DNA from: Eopsaltria australis
Lineage: Eukaryota > Chordata > Aves > Passeriformes > Petroicidae
Direction of reading: 5' to 3'
DNA length: 64,000 nucleotides
Assembly: GCA_034509425.1 (NCBI GenBank)
Contig: JAVTVJ010000828.1
Span: forward strand, 186,001-250,000
The notes under the pieces were generated by a model that saw only the letters and a program-made list of their open reading frames with translations, did no database searches and was not told the DNA's origin. Made by a program: the position numbers and the translations under genes. Positions 11,209 to 22,284 of the stretch are shown in pieces; positions within the stretch are counted from its first letter, which is position 1; each line of letters opens with the position of its first letter.

Positions 11209-11736
11209 CTTTCCCACAGCCACTAGGGTGGGTCATGAACAGTCCATGGGGTACATTTTTACGGATGCACAGTTCAATTGCAGCAACAAAGAAAATCCCT
11301 TCTTCTGTGCTGCTCAACAGATTCTCCTGAAAACACAAGTTCTCTGGCATTCCCCCGGGACCAGGGCTCTGGGTCACAGCCTCTCCTCTCTCTTGGTTCA
11401 AGTTTCTCATTAGGCTGTACTGATTTCAATATCTACTTGTCTTTACCCAGGTGTTTTGTTTCACTGGCTGCAACTAGAATCTTACATCCCCCCTTTGGAC
11501 TATTTCTTCCTATATTACAGGGAATTTATTAGCTCAGTCCCCAACCATGGTTCTCCAAAAGAATTTTCAGCTTCACTATCAAAGCACGTCTCATGCTCCT
11601 CCCTCTAGGTATCAGTTCTGCTTGCTTCAGTGACTTAAAGTCTCTATGCTGCATTTATGTAGATGTCCTCACTCGTTCCTCTCTCTGTACAGGGAAGGAT
11701 GGGTGTCTGGGAGTGTAGTCCAGGCATGGATATTTT
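11209..11736 (-). mobile_element. LTR-A copy A1, 5' part (inverted, truncated)
   Basis: Continues A1 after the A2 insertion, beginning ctttcccacagcc, and matches A2 in reverse complement back to about its position 620. Similarity stops near 11736, just before the gammaretroviral LTR, so the first third of A1 is missing. Confidence 0.8.
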
Positions 11737-11756
11737 CACGAATGGATGTGGGAGTT

Positions 11757-12470
11757 AAAATCGGTCCTTACCTCCTGCCCAGGCCTTTGCAGTAAGTAGT
11801 AACCTTATTGAGGTAACCAGCACCCCAAGACTCACTTTCGTGTATAAGTTCTTTAAATAATGACTGATTCTATTATAGAATGAACTATTTATTAATAGAC
11901 AAGTGTTATGATCTAATTATTAAAGTTCTTTAGAGATACCTCTGCCCGAATTAAGGTACAAGCGAGACCATATGCCAATCAATAGTATGAGTTTTATTTG
12001 ATAGTAAATATGAGAGAGAGAGAGAGAGAGAAGAAAAGAGAGAAAAGAGAGAGTAGGGAGAAAGATGGGGGAGACAGAGAGGGACAGGGACAAAGAAGTA
12101 TCACCACTCCGTGGGTCCCACTGGTGTTCTGATGTCCTCTTCAGCTGGTCTCGGTGGTGGAAGTCCCCCCAAAAGCACAGAATGCCATGGGTTGATATAT
12201 ACTCAGGCCAGGTGGAAATGTCCAGGCATGTCCCCCTGGGGGAGGGGGCAGCCTCTAGCAGCAGACTCTCCTTGCATCACGTGCAGTCCTGTGGTGCAAG
12301 GCGTCTGGGGAGCGCTTTGGGGGGTCTGTGATAGATTGTGACTCCCCCTCAGCTGCCTCTCACGTGAGAGTCCCGTGGATGTGGCTTGTGGGGTTGGGGG
12401 GGCTTCACAGCTGGGCCAGTTTGTGTAATGGAGGATGAGTGTGTACTGCCTCTGACCAGAGGTTACGCCA
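11757..12470 (-). repeat. Gammaretrovirus-like 3' LTR
   Basis: On the minus strand this 714-bp unit starts tggcgtaacc directly after a purine tract and ends actcccaca. It carries a TATA-like tatata near 12196-12202 and AATAAA near 11996-12001, in the right order. A GA-rich microsatellite sits between them. It is placed downstream of the env remnant at 14183-15080 on the same strand. The matching 5' LTR is not in the window, so the assignment rests on the tract, the ends and the promoter elements. Confidence 0.6.
12011..12060. repeat. (GA)n microsatellite
   Basis: About 50 bp of GA and GAAA repeats, inside the minus-strand LTR. Confidence 0.9.
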
Positions 12471-12488
12471 TCCTCCTCCCCCCTTCAG
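12471..12488 (-). promoter_or_regulatory. Polypurine tract of the gammaretrovirus-like provirus
   Basis: On the minus strand, aaggggggaggagga precedes the LTR start. It marks the end of the internal region. Confidence 0.6.
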
Positions 12489-14182
12489 CTGGGGCTAGGA
12501 CTGTGCAAACTTGGCTTCGGTGAGCTGTGCTTTGTCCCCCACCCCAAACTCAGCCAGAAAATGATTCTCAGTACAGCTGGTGGCTTCAGCCTCTGTGGAC
12601 GCATTCCTTTCCCTCAGTCTGAGATGACTGAACAATAGGCTTTTCCCTTTATCTAATCTCAGCAGTTTGACTCAGTTCAAGGTCCCAGTCAGGTATCTTC
12701 AGGGAGGCTTCTCTGATATATCAATGTTTGAGGCATGAACTATTTTCAGTCTCTGACAACAAGAAAACTAACAGATATAGGACTTAAAAGCAAACCAATA
12801 CTACACAGGAATAAAACAAAAAAAAAAGATTACTAGTAGTTTAATATATACAGTGCATGAGAATGGTACCTTTTTCAGTTACAGGTAGCGAAGAAATAGT
12901 ATAAGCTTAAGATTCAGTGCATCTCACCATTCAGTTTGTTGGTGCAGCACTTTGAGATCCTTTCCCTCAGTCCCTGGAGAAGTAACCATGAAGCCTGCAT
13001 CCAAACTTCGGGGAGAAGCTTCAAATGCTTTAGGGTGTGAGAGACTTCTGCCCCAGTGTTAGCTCATGTATCTTTTCTAGTGTAAAACCATGACTCTTAA
13101 GTCAGTGGTTTTTCCTTTATCTTTCCTTCCATCAGCTCTGCAGACTAAGATGTTAATTCTTAGCTGAGGCTTGAGCCCTCTGGTGCCAGAGATGACCCCT
13201 GCTGGGCCTTCCTGCCCTTGGGTTATCTCTTTATGCACCTGTTATCTGTGGCACACAGGAGGAGGAGGAGGTGAGGGGGGTAGACGTCCTGCGACAATCC
13301 ACCCCGTGACTTAGAGTCACTGGTTTTATCTCATGGAGTGATAGTGCAGGTATCTCTTGCCTCCATGCTATAAAAGCATACACTTTCATATATGTGTGCA
13401 CTATCCTTGAGTACTTTTGATATACATTGTTTTCCTAGGTTGTACTTTTTCTTCAAAAGATGTTGTATTAACATTGATAAGGAGCACTTGTTGTTTCAGT
13501 TTATATAACACCTATACATGTAAGACATGGTGTTACAATCAGAGTGTACATGATGGTTTAAGGGCAGTTCATCTATTAGTCCATGTATGGTAGGTTGTTC
13601 TTCCACCCCGTGAATTTTGAAGCCACAGGAGTATGAGATGTAAATCAGGAACAAAGGAGAATTTGTGGAGGTAGTTATTTGGTTGTAGTGACTGAAGAAG
13701 TTCAGTGGCTGGTTATGATTCTTTTCATTTCCCCTTATGTTTCTGGTCCAGTCCTTTTCTTTAGTGAAGTTTAGTTTGCTTAAGATAATAAGTGTTAGAC
13801 AATTCTACAACAATTTAAGCAAATATATATATATTGTATTACATAATGGTTTGATTGTCTCAGGGGAATTAAGGATCTGATGAAGTTCAATTTCATTTAT
13901 GTTCTACCTTGAAGAGGTAGAAATGGAGAAGTAATCAACGTTGATTTTTCAAAATTCAAGTCAATGTTACATTAAGGGTGAAGCCCCTTTCATCCACTGT
14001 GACAATCAGAGTGAAGGTACAAATATTCTACAGTGATATTTGTAAAATTATAAGTGATATAGAAACATCAACTAAAACAACTAAATTAAAATAACTAAAT
14101 TATCAAATAATTTGGCACTTCAATAGTACTAAATAAGGTGTTAATATTACATAAACAAATGTAAACTCATTCTTTGGGACTT
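12489..14182 (-). other. Non-coding stretch between env and polypurine tract
   Basis: About 1.7 kb with no open frame of note. It could be a long 3' untranslated region of the gammaretrovirus-like provirus or include an unrecognised insertion. A GGA-rich tract lies at 13258-13280. No tRNA, repeat or gene is identified. Confidence 0.4.
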
Positions 14183-14518
14183 TTATAGAAAATGGTTATC
14201 ACTAGACTTACATATTTTATTGAACATAATTTTACAAATTTGGATTATGACCCATACACTAAACATTAATGTTAGAACCACAATTATTGCACCAATCAGT
14301 TTTCTCATGAATGTGTTTAGATTTGGGATCCATGAGGTTATCCAATCAAATATATCTGTTTCTTGATCCTTTTGGATTTCATGTAAGATTCTAGTGTTCT
14401 TCCTAATTTCCTCTAAATCAGTCTGTATTCTTAGAGTTTGGTTAATGTATACACAGCAGCTAGTATTGATAACTGTGCATACCCCACCTTTGGAAGGCAA
14501 AAGTAAATCCAAAGCCAT
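14183..14518 (-). pseudogene. env: Gammaretrovirus-like env, transmembrane subunit C-terminal part
   Basis: A 111-residue frame with the hallmarks of a gammaretroviral transmembrane subunit. MALDLLLPSKGG corresponds to the end of the immunosuppressive-type helix; CTVINTSCC is a CX6CC motif that would bind the surface subunit covalently; a tryptophan-rich region (DWITSWIPN) and a 25-residue hydrophobic membrane span (LIGAIIVVLTLMFSVWVIIQI) follow, then a short tail. The fusion peptide and N-terminal helix are not in frame upstream. The C-terminal frame is undamaged although the rest is decayed. Confidence 0.82.
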
Positions 14519-15080
14519 TCCGTTTTGCTTTACTACTTTTGAGAGACTGATAACTCTTGTTGTAAAGCACTGATTGCATCATTTGTTCGATTTTCTATTT
14601 GTCCAATGATTCCAGATATATTTACTATTGCTTGTTCCAATTCAGGCACTCCTAACTATGGTAGGAACCCTCTCACAAATCTATGGAAACCGGTGGATCT
14701 TTCAACCAAGGGGTTTGAATTTCATTTGTATCTCATCATAAAGGATCGTAGGTGTCCCCTGGGGAATTCTGATTTATCAATGACATCTGTCTCTGGGACT
14801 ATAGTTCCAATGGTGCATATTCCATGCCATCTAGGGGGTAAAGCTTTTCTATCTTGATTTCCACAAAGCCAATAGTATCCCATATTGTTTGGAATAGGCC
14901 ACCACTGTGTGGTTACAATGTCTTTTATAGCTACATCTAGATATGAGTGGCACTTGGGATAGATTCCTACCATGATCCCTGAGTGACACTCAGGTAAATC
15001 TAATTTTTGGTGTGGAGTTACCCCTGGTCTCCATAGGCATCTGTGGATACAGGAGGTTTCTATGGCTATTACATTGATTT
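14519..15080 (-). pseudogene. env: Gammaretrovirus-like env, surface subunit remnant
   Basis: Broken frames upstream of the transmembrane part. The best piece (14722-14973) contains GYYWLCGNQ, LPPRWHGICTIGTIVP and a cysteine pattern like the C-terminal surface subunit of gammaretroviral Env. Several frame changes lie between it and the transmembrane frame. No pol is found further upstream, so the provirus is 5'-truncated near 15080. Confidence 0.65.
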
Positions 15081-16027
15081 CCTTGAGGCAGGGAAATTAA
15101 AAACAGTTTAATTTTTTTGTTGATAGACAGGATGAAAAACATAATTTGAGGACAGGGAAAGTGTGCTGTTCTGGATGTTAGTGTCCTTTAAAGTTAATGT
15201 CTATTTTAGAATAGATTTGAAGGAAAGAAAACTACAAGTCATAGTTGTTTCTATGTAGAAAATATTTTTAAAACAACAAAACAACTTTAGGTTAACTGTT
15301 TTTTTTTTTTTCCAAAAGAAAGAACTCTTTGAAATTGAAATGGACCCTTCACAAACCTGTCTTCACTCCAGTAAATTAATGACCCTATTAATGTCCCTGG
15401 GCAACCTTTGCCATTTCAGATTATGTGTGAAAATATATGTATAAGTATATGCATGTGTATACATTTAATGTGAAAATGTCAGCTGGTTCTATTAAGGATG
15501 AAGCTCTTTTTACCAAAAGAATCTAAAAAGATCCTCTTAAATGTTATGCTCTTTTAAATGCATTACATAATCCAAACTTGGACATCCATAAAATCTTTAG
15601 TTTCCATAATGATTTGACTACTGTCTCTTGTTTTTCTGTACCTGGTCTAGGAAGGTGTTTTTTAACCACAGCTTAAATCTCCGGTCTTTCAGAGGATGAT
15701 GCACAGAGCTCCTCCTGAACCTGCTTCCTTTTATTCAAAAGAAAATGCCAGGTTGTCCTGCTGGGATGTTCATTCCCATCTATCAGACATATGGACAGGT
15801 GCCTGGGATTTGCTGCCACTGGGGATTAAGTGAAGTCATAATTAGGTGTGTGTCTGTCATTGAGTCAGGTGTCCTGTGCACATTTCTGCCTTTCCAGTGG
15901 ACTCATTTTGGGTTGTTTTTTTTTTTTTTTTGGTGGGTGTAGTATATGTTGCAAGGTAATTCGTGCTAAAAATTAAAGATTACAGCATTTTTTACTGAAG
16001 CTGAGGGAAAATACAAATACCAGGACA
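15081..16027. other. Unassigned stretch, no gene seen
   Basis: AT-rich sequence with short T runs (15299-15312 and about 15914-15931). No coding or repeat family is recognised. Confidence 0.5.
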
Positions 16028-16515
16028 TGTAGCCGCCAAAAATATACATTTCAAAAGATTTTTTTCATCTGAATGGACCCCAGCGAGGTGCATTCTGTAT
16101 GCATACCAAAGAAGAGTATTCCGGAGGATTTTTCCGTCTGGCAAGACTCCAGCAATATGCATTCAATATGCATATACCATAAGATAATATGCGTCGCCAA
16201 AAAGCTGATTCCAGCAGTGAAAGATATACATCTACTGATTCCAGGAACTGTCGTCAGACTAACAGCAAGACAAGAAAAACTACATTAATATGCTAAAAAG
16301 GATAAGATTAACCAAGCCAAAAAAATGTATAAAAAGATACCCTATAGAAACAGCATTCATGAACTAGAGGGATTCGGGATGGATAATGTCCGAACTCAGT
16401 TCACCCACTGCCGATCGCCCGGCTCAGCACTGCTTTTGCTTGTAGCTTCTTCAAATTTTATACTTTAATTATTTAATAAATTCTCTTTAATTATAAAATT
16501 GGCTGATTCGTTTAT
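16028..16515 (+). repeat. Probable solitary LTR
   Basis: Starts tgtagccgcc and has a TATA-like gtataaaaag at about 16327-16336 and ttaataaattc about 130 bp later, ending near gattcgtttat. The bases gaca occur on both sides (before 16028 and about 16516-16519), a possible 4-bp duplication of gammaretroviral type. The 3' boundary is ambiguous by a few bases and the family is unknown. Confidence 0.5.
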
Positions 16516-16519
16516 GACA

Positions 16520-18964
16520 GTGGGGATTTTTGGGTGGTTTTTTTTTGTTTGTTTGTTGTCTGTGTGTTTGGAGTTTCTTGTTTGGTTTCTTGGTTTTGGT
16601 TTTGGTTTAAAGATATTTTTCGTAATAATTCTGGAAAGCAGCATTGTTCTCCATTCCCCTGAAATCCATAATCTACATTGGATTCCTTCATCCCTCAGGA
16701 TATAGGTCACATCTGCTTTGTTGGACATGGCAAAACATCCTACTCTAGGCCAGGAAGGATGCAAAGCACCATAGCCTGAGGACAAGTGGTGTCCCCTTGG
16801 TCCTGCACACAGCATTCACATGAGAAAAAAAAATCACAAATTCATTACTTCATCGCCATTTCTGTGGGCCCCTGGGAGCAACCAATCCCTTGGATAGCTG
16901 CATCCAGCCTGCTGCCACACAGGATGGTAAAGCTCATATGGCCTGGAAAGGGCAGTGTCTGTCCTTCCTGAGGCAGAATACAAAGGATGGTGATGCTGGC
17001 CTTGATCTATCAAGGAATGCTCAGGCAGGAAATGGTCCTTGATTCACAACACAAATCACCCAGCCCAGCTCCACACACAGTAGGCCACTGATGCTCCAGG
17101 TGATCCTGTCCTATTCTCATCAATTCTCTTTTATCCCTCCCAGCACAGGCTCCCATCTGTATTTTGTTTTTCCCTCTCCTGCTGCCTCGGATCCCTCTGT
17201 CCACACTGCACCTTTCTTACCGCATGCCTTGATGTCTTTCAACATCACAGATTTTTGCATGGTCTCTGAATACAACTGATTTTTTTCTAATCAGTAGTGA
17301 CATGGTTTCCAGGGGGGTCAGGTCAGCATGACTAATTGCTCGTTTTGAAGGTAAATAAATCAGTTTCCCCTGAAGTTGCTATGGACACCAAAGCTCCCTA
17401 CAGTCCTATTCCACAATAAAGTGGGGATTCCTTGTAAGGATGTGTGGCAAGGTCCTGTAAGTCACATTAACACCCACTTTACTCTCTCCATTACAATTTA
17501 GTGTGAGGCACATGTCCTGTGGAGAGGCTTTTAAAACCCTCCATCAGCACCCTGAGGGTACCAAAAAGCCATAACTGCAGGACCACCTTGATCTGTCTCC
17601 CCTTCAGGGGCTGTCTCACCCTCCCTGAGCTTTACCATGAAGTGGTGGTTTTTATCCCCTTCTCCTGGATGTTCCCTGGTCCTGGATCCCCCTTGCTGTA
17701 CGGATGGGCTCCTCAGGGAGAGCCCAGCTCTGTGGGAAGTCACTTTTAACTCATCCCCTCCCCACACGCTGCTCCCTGGCACCTCCAATTGTTTGATTTT
17801 CTTCGTGCTAAAGTAAAACAAGAGTCCAGACAAGGACATCACCTTGCTCAGTTTTAGGAAGCTTCCTGTTAAACTGCTCACCCAGATGTTTGAAAGCAGT
17901 TGAACCAGACCCCCGGAGGACTGCCTGGAAAGCCTGTTATTGTTGCTCTGCTGTTTATCAATGATACTCTCTTTGCATTGGTGACAACTGAAATTAGCTA
18001 GGCAGAAATTATAGAAATGTGTTCTTAAAGATAAGGCAAAAAGGTGGTGGTTAAAGATGTTACCTGAGTGCTACTCCAGAAAAGTAGTCAGCTATAGGCA
18101 CATCAGAAGAGTACACAAAAATTATCTTTTTTATTGCACATACCATCCTCATTTCAGGTTTCAGGTTTTTTCCCCATAATTAGATTATAGGATTGATGGT
18201 AATTTCAAACCTGGAATCTTACTACTTAAAATCCTTATTATAACAGTAGAGGCACTTTGCATAACCTTGGGTCCTTATCTAAACATCACTGAGAGTTGTG
18301 AAAAAATTCAGATGTTTGACATCTTTTGGATCATTTCCTCTGTGTGAAGTGCTAGCCAGAGATGACAGTGCAGATCAGATAGTCCAGTTTATCACATGCT
18401 GTTGATTCTTCATTTCTTTCTCTTTTCCCTGAACAAACGACAGGTTAAAAAAAAAGCAAACAAAACAAACAAATGGAAGGAAAAAGGAGAAAGATGCAGC
18501 AATATTTATTCTCTTTCATTATTCTTTACACATTTTTTATATAATTACACACATTAGTAATTACTGTGAATTTTACATTTTACATTTACTCACTCTTCCA
18601 AGGAATTTCAAAGTCATTGCAATTTTGATTTCACTACAGTTCAGTAAAACAAAAAAAAAAATTGTCACTTCAAATTTCAAAACTCACTTGACTGGGTCAA
18701 AGACTAGTACTTTCTGATGCATAAAACCTTTATGCTCCATCTTTCCACTCACCAAAAGAACTTTCCCAAAAGTAGGATATGAAATTAGAAATGCCCTTTT
18801 CTTTGACCTGCTCTTTAACAAAGCATGTTTCTTTCACATGTAATGGAGCTGCATAAACAAGGAATGACTCTGCCCTTTCTTTTTTAGAAGTAATTGTGTG
18901 AATAATCCAACAAAATACTTCTGCTTTCTTCTGAATGTCTCTGTGTGGTCTGACTGAAACAGAC
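16520..18964. other. Unassigned stretch, no gene seen
   Basis: Mixed composition with chance frames up to about 116 codons that show no domain. No repeat family is recognised. Confidence 0.5.
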
Positions 18965-19727
18965 TGTCCTGGGCTGGCCCAGAGGGGTCAAAATCTCGGA
19001 AGTGATCCATGCTGCAGGAAGTAATACAACTTACTTCCTGGGAGAGAGAACCAATAACCAGGTAATTTTGAGTACTGATATGTTGGCTAACGAATTAAAA
19101 GTTGATCCGCCTTCAAGGAAAGAAGCCCTATATAAGCAGAGGATCCTCAGGAGTTCTTCCTCTTGGCCTTCCTGCTTTTCAGAGAGAAGCAGGTCCCCCG
19201 CTTCTCTCTCCGGTAAGACTGGGCCTTTGCCCTCCCCCCCCTCCCCGGGGGGGGGGGGGGAAGGGGTATTTGGAGTTGCTGTTGAGCCTTTTGGGGTTTA
19301 GACACAGCTGAGTCGTAAATCCCAACCACGGCCAGGCAGGGCCGAGTCCTTGCTTTCCCTCCCCGGCAGCCCGGATGCTGGAATGCTACTCTCAGGACAC
19401 TGGAATGCTGTTCTCGAACAATGAGGGCAGAGACCACGTGACCATCGCAGAGACCAAGTGACCATCACAAGGCCTGACAGGGAGAGAGAGAGAGAGAGAG
19501 TGATTAACCCTATCCATGTCTGGATGAAACTTCCAGACACCCATCCTTCCCTGCACAGAGAGAGGAAAGAGTGAGGACACCTACAGAAATACAACACAGA
19601 GACTCTAAAGTCAGTGAAGGAAGCAGAGCCGATACCTAGCGGGAGAAGCATGAGAAGTGCTTCAATAGTGAAGCTGAAAATTCTTTTGTGAAACCATGAT
19701 TGAGACTAAGCTAAAATATTCCCTGTA
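18965..19727 (+). mobile_element. LTR-A copy A3, split by a later insertion
   Basis: Begins tgtcctgggctggcc and follows A2 through the TATA box (tatataag at 19129), donor-like GGTAAGA (GT at 19213) and the first half of the unit. It ends at ttccctgta, where copy A4 starts. A3 is the oldest visible layer of the nest; its second half would lie beyond the inserted elements and is not found in the window. It contains a short (GA)n run at 19481-19500. Confidence 0.8.
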
Positions 19728-21305
19728 TGTTTTGGGTTAGGTCAGAGGAGTCAAAATCTAAGAAGTGATCTGTGCTGCAGGAAGGCATACAACTTCCTTC
19801 CTGCGAGAGAGAGCTAATAATTAGGTAGTTTTAAGGGTTGATAGGTAGGTAAACCAATGAAAAAGTTGATCCGCCTTCGAGGAAAAAATTATATATAAGT
19901 AGAGACTTTCTGACGCTCTTTTTTTTTGGACTTGCTGCTGCTGTGTGGAGAGGAGCAGTTTTTGCCTCTCTCGCTGGTAAAGCTTCTCTCTACTTCTTTC
20001 TGAAAGAGAGATGGGGGGGGGAAGGGAGGTTTTACGGCAGCCGTGTTGCTGCAGCTGGGCAGGCATGGGGGAGGAACGGCTGGAATTTTCAGCAGATACA
20101 GCTCAGTCGGTGTGCTAGCTACACGAGAGGGAGAGCTAGGTTCCTGCTCCAGGCTAGGCAAAGACTAGGCTGGACTCTATTTAGCTCGGGTCAGGCTCTG
20201 CTTTGTCACTCTGGGCCCAGATGGCCTTACTAGGCCGAGTTAGCTTGGCCGAGCCAAGCAGAGAGACTCTTGAGAGCGTCTGGCATCCAGCTCGGACCTG
20301 TTTAAACAGCTTGGCAAAGAGCATGTGATCCTCACACTGCTGGAGAGAGAGAGACAGAGATTAACTCTCTCTATGCTTGGACTAAACTCACAGACACTCA
20401 TTTTTCTTTGCAGAGAGAGGAACGAGTGAGGACACTTACATAGTGTAGCGCAGAGACTTTACAGTCAGTGAGGAAAGCAGAACTGATACTCACAAAGGGG
20501 TGCATGGGAAGTTGCTTCAAGAGTGAAGTTGAAAACTTTTTTAGAGAACTATAGTTGGGGACTGAGTTAATAAATTCTTTGTAATGTATGAAGATATAGT
20601 CTAAAGGGGGATGTGAGGTTCTTATTGCCGCCAATGAACTGAAATACCTAAGTACAGACAAGTAAGTGTTGAAAAAGTACAGCCTGATGAGAAACTAGAA
20701 TCAAGAGAGAGGAGAGGCTGTGACCCAGAGCTCTGGTTCTGGGGAGAATGCTAGAGAACTTAAGTTGTCAGGGGAACTTGGGTTGCTAAGCACAGAAGAA
20801 GGGATTTTCTTTGTTGTTGCAATTGAGCTGAGCATCCTTAAAACAGGTACCCTGTGGACTGTTCATAACCCACCCAAGTGGCTATGGGAAGGCTACTGGT
20901 GTGGGAGAGATCCACCATTAAGTTGGACTTTACTCCGGGCGGCGGTTAATAGTGAGGCAGAAGACCTATAAAAACTGTATTTTTCTTACAGAAGATCCAT
21001 GGTGTAAGCAAAAGAAACTTCTCTCCCTAAATAAACTAGAACAAGAGCTGTTTCTGAGGTGGTAAACTGACTGGAAGTCGAAGTGTTGTCTTTTGTATGT
21101 TGTCAGAGAGAATGAAATGGAGAGGTGGGGAAGGAGGGGTAGTCTGGGGAGTTTGTTCTAGTTTTTCTTGAGTTTTTTTTTCTTTTTTCCCTTTGTCTTA
21201 GATATATTAATAAAACTTCTTTGTACTTTATAAAGTTTGAACCTGCTTTGCCTACTCCTAATTCTTATCTCACAACAAGCAATCAAGTAAATTTAAGTAA
21301 GTGTG
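19728..21305 (+). mobile_element. LTR-A copy A4, left LTR of a small LTR-A element
   Basis: Begins tgttttgggttagg. It has TATA tatataa at 19892-19898, donor-like GGTAAAG (GT at 19977), first AATAAA near 20570, acceptor ttttcttacag ending at 20991, and second AATAAA at 21209-21214. ERV-2 interrupts it 45 bp before its end; the last part resumes at 29964 and closes with accactaca at 30009. Immediately left of A4 is ctgta, the candidate 5-bp target copy inside A3. Confidence 0.82.
21300..21305. repeat. ERV-2 target-site duplication, left copy
   Basis: agtgtg, repeated at 29958-29963. The exact ends are ambiguous by two bases because flank and LTR end share sequence. Confidence 0.75.
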
Positions 21306-21914
21306 TGTTGCAGTTGTCATGGCAACGTCGGCCCCGGGCTCCCGGAAGGAAGGGTGGTGGGTGAAACCATCTCGTGGAAAGAATCCCCCGGGAGCCATCC
21401 CGACCTTGGTTTAGTCCATTTAGTTTAGGTTACGCCTCTGTTTGATAATTTGTTAGTTGTGTTGTCTGTCAAGTTTTGTATCCTCCCCTGTTTCTGGAAA
21501 GCTCCGTGCAGGTGCTTCTCGGATTGGTCCCTGAACCTTTCTCCCTCCCTCCCTTACTCCCGGTTGGTTTGTGATTCCTCTCCCCGCCCCAACTCCTCCC
21601 CCTTGCTCTGCCGTGATTGGTTGCCTGAGTTGTTTATCAGTCCCTGCACAGCCCTGTCCGGCGCCATTGTGCTTGGGACGAGGATCAATAAATGTTCCTG
21701 TTGCCCAGCATAGTCGCCGCTCCTTATTGCCTTGATTTCGCAGCTACTGGTAGCAAGAACCCATGCTTGCGAACACCGAGACCTCAGCACTTGGGATTAG
21801 CGTTGCTGTGGGCAGGGTAACCTTAGCCCTGGTGGCGCCCGGGTGGCTGAGGCAACCATCCAGCAGGTGGCCATGAGGCCGCGAAGCCACGAGGTACACT
21901 TATTATTTTTAATA
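21306..21914 (+). repeat. ERV-2 5' LTR
   Basis: 609 bp from tgttgcag to ttaata. CCAAT-like elements (gattgg) lie near 21615 and 21532. AATAAA lies at about 21687. No clear TATA box. It is nearly identical to 29349-29957. The first 109 bp correspond to the last codons of env in the 3' copy. Confidence 0.88.
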
Positions 21915-21916
21915 AG

Positions 21917-21934
21917 TGGCGCCCAACGCTGCTG
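21917..21934 (+). promoter_or_regulatory. ERV-2 primer-binding site, tRNA-Lys type
   Basis: tggcgcccaacg starts two bases after the LTR and matches the first 12 bases of the tRNA-Lys(1,2) complement; the following ctgctgc diverges. ERV-5 keeps the full 18-base version. Confidence 0.75.
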
Positions 21935-22215
21935 CTACGCAAGTAGCTTCAGAAGAGGACTCTCTTTACACCGAGAAGACCCTGTTGGAGCGCTCCTTGG
22001 TACGTGTCCTGAACCCTCTTGTGGAGGTACGGACTCGTAGAAAAGCCGGCGACTCCCTCGACCTCGACGGACTGAGGCATCGAGGTGAAACCGAGCTCAT
22101 CAAGGCACCTCACATCTCTCGTTTCTGGATTTACTTTGGCGGTCGTCGCGAGGAGCAGAAGCCTCGGACGTTGAAAAAAAGCCCTGCAGGTCGCCGCGGA
22201 GGTCGAGTGTCCCTC

Positions 22216-22224
22216 CGGGTGAGT
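22216..22224 (+). promoter_or_regulatory. ERV-2 leader splice donor
   Basis: A consensus GTGAGT (GT at 22219-22220) 65 bp before the gag start, the expected position for the donor that makes spliced env RNA. It pairs logically with the acceptor at 28055. Confidence 0.7.
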
Positions 22225-22284
22225 TAACCGCCACGTTTTCTACTTTATTTTAGAGAGTGGGGAATTAACCTCTCTTGTTATAGG

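Noticed and set aside
12471..14182. A second provirus between the gammaretroviral env and its LTR
   Set aside because: No LTR pair, primer site or coding domain could be identified, so it is left unassigned.
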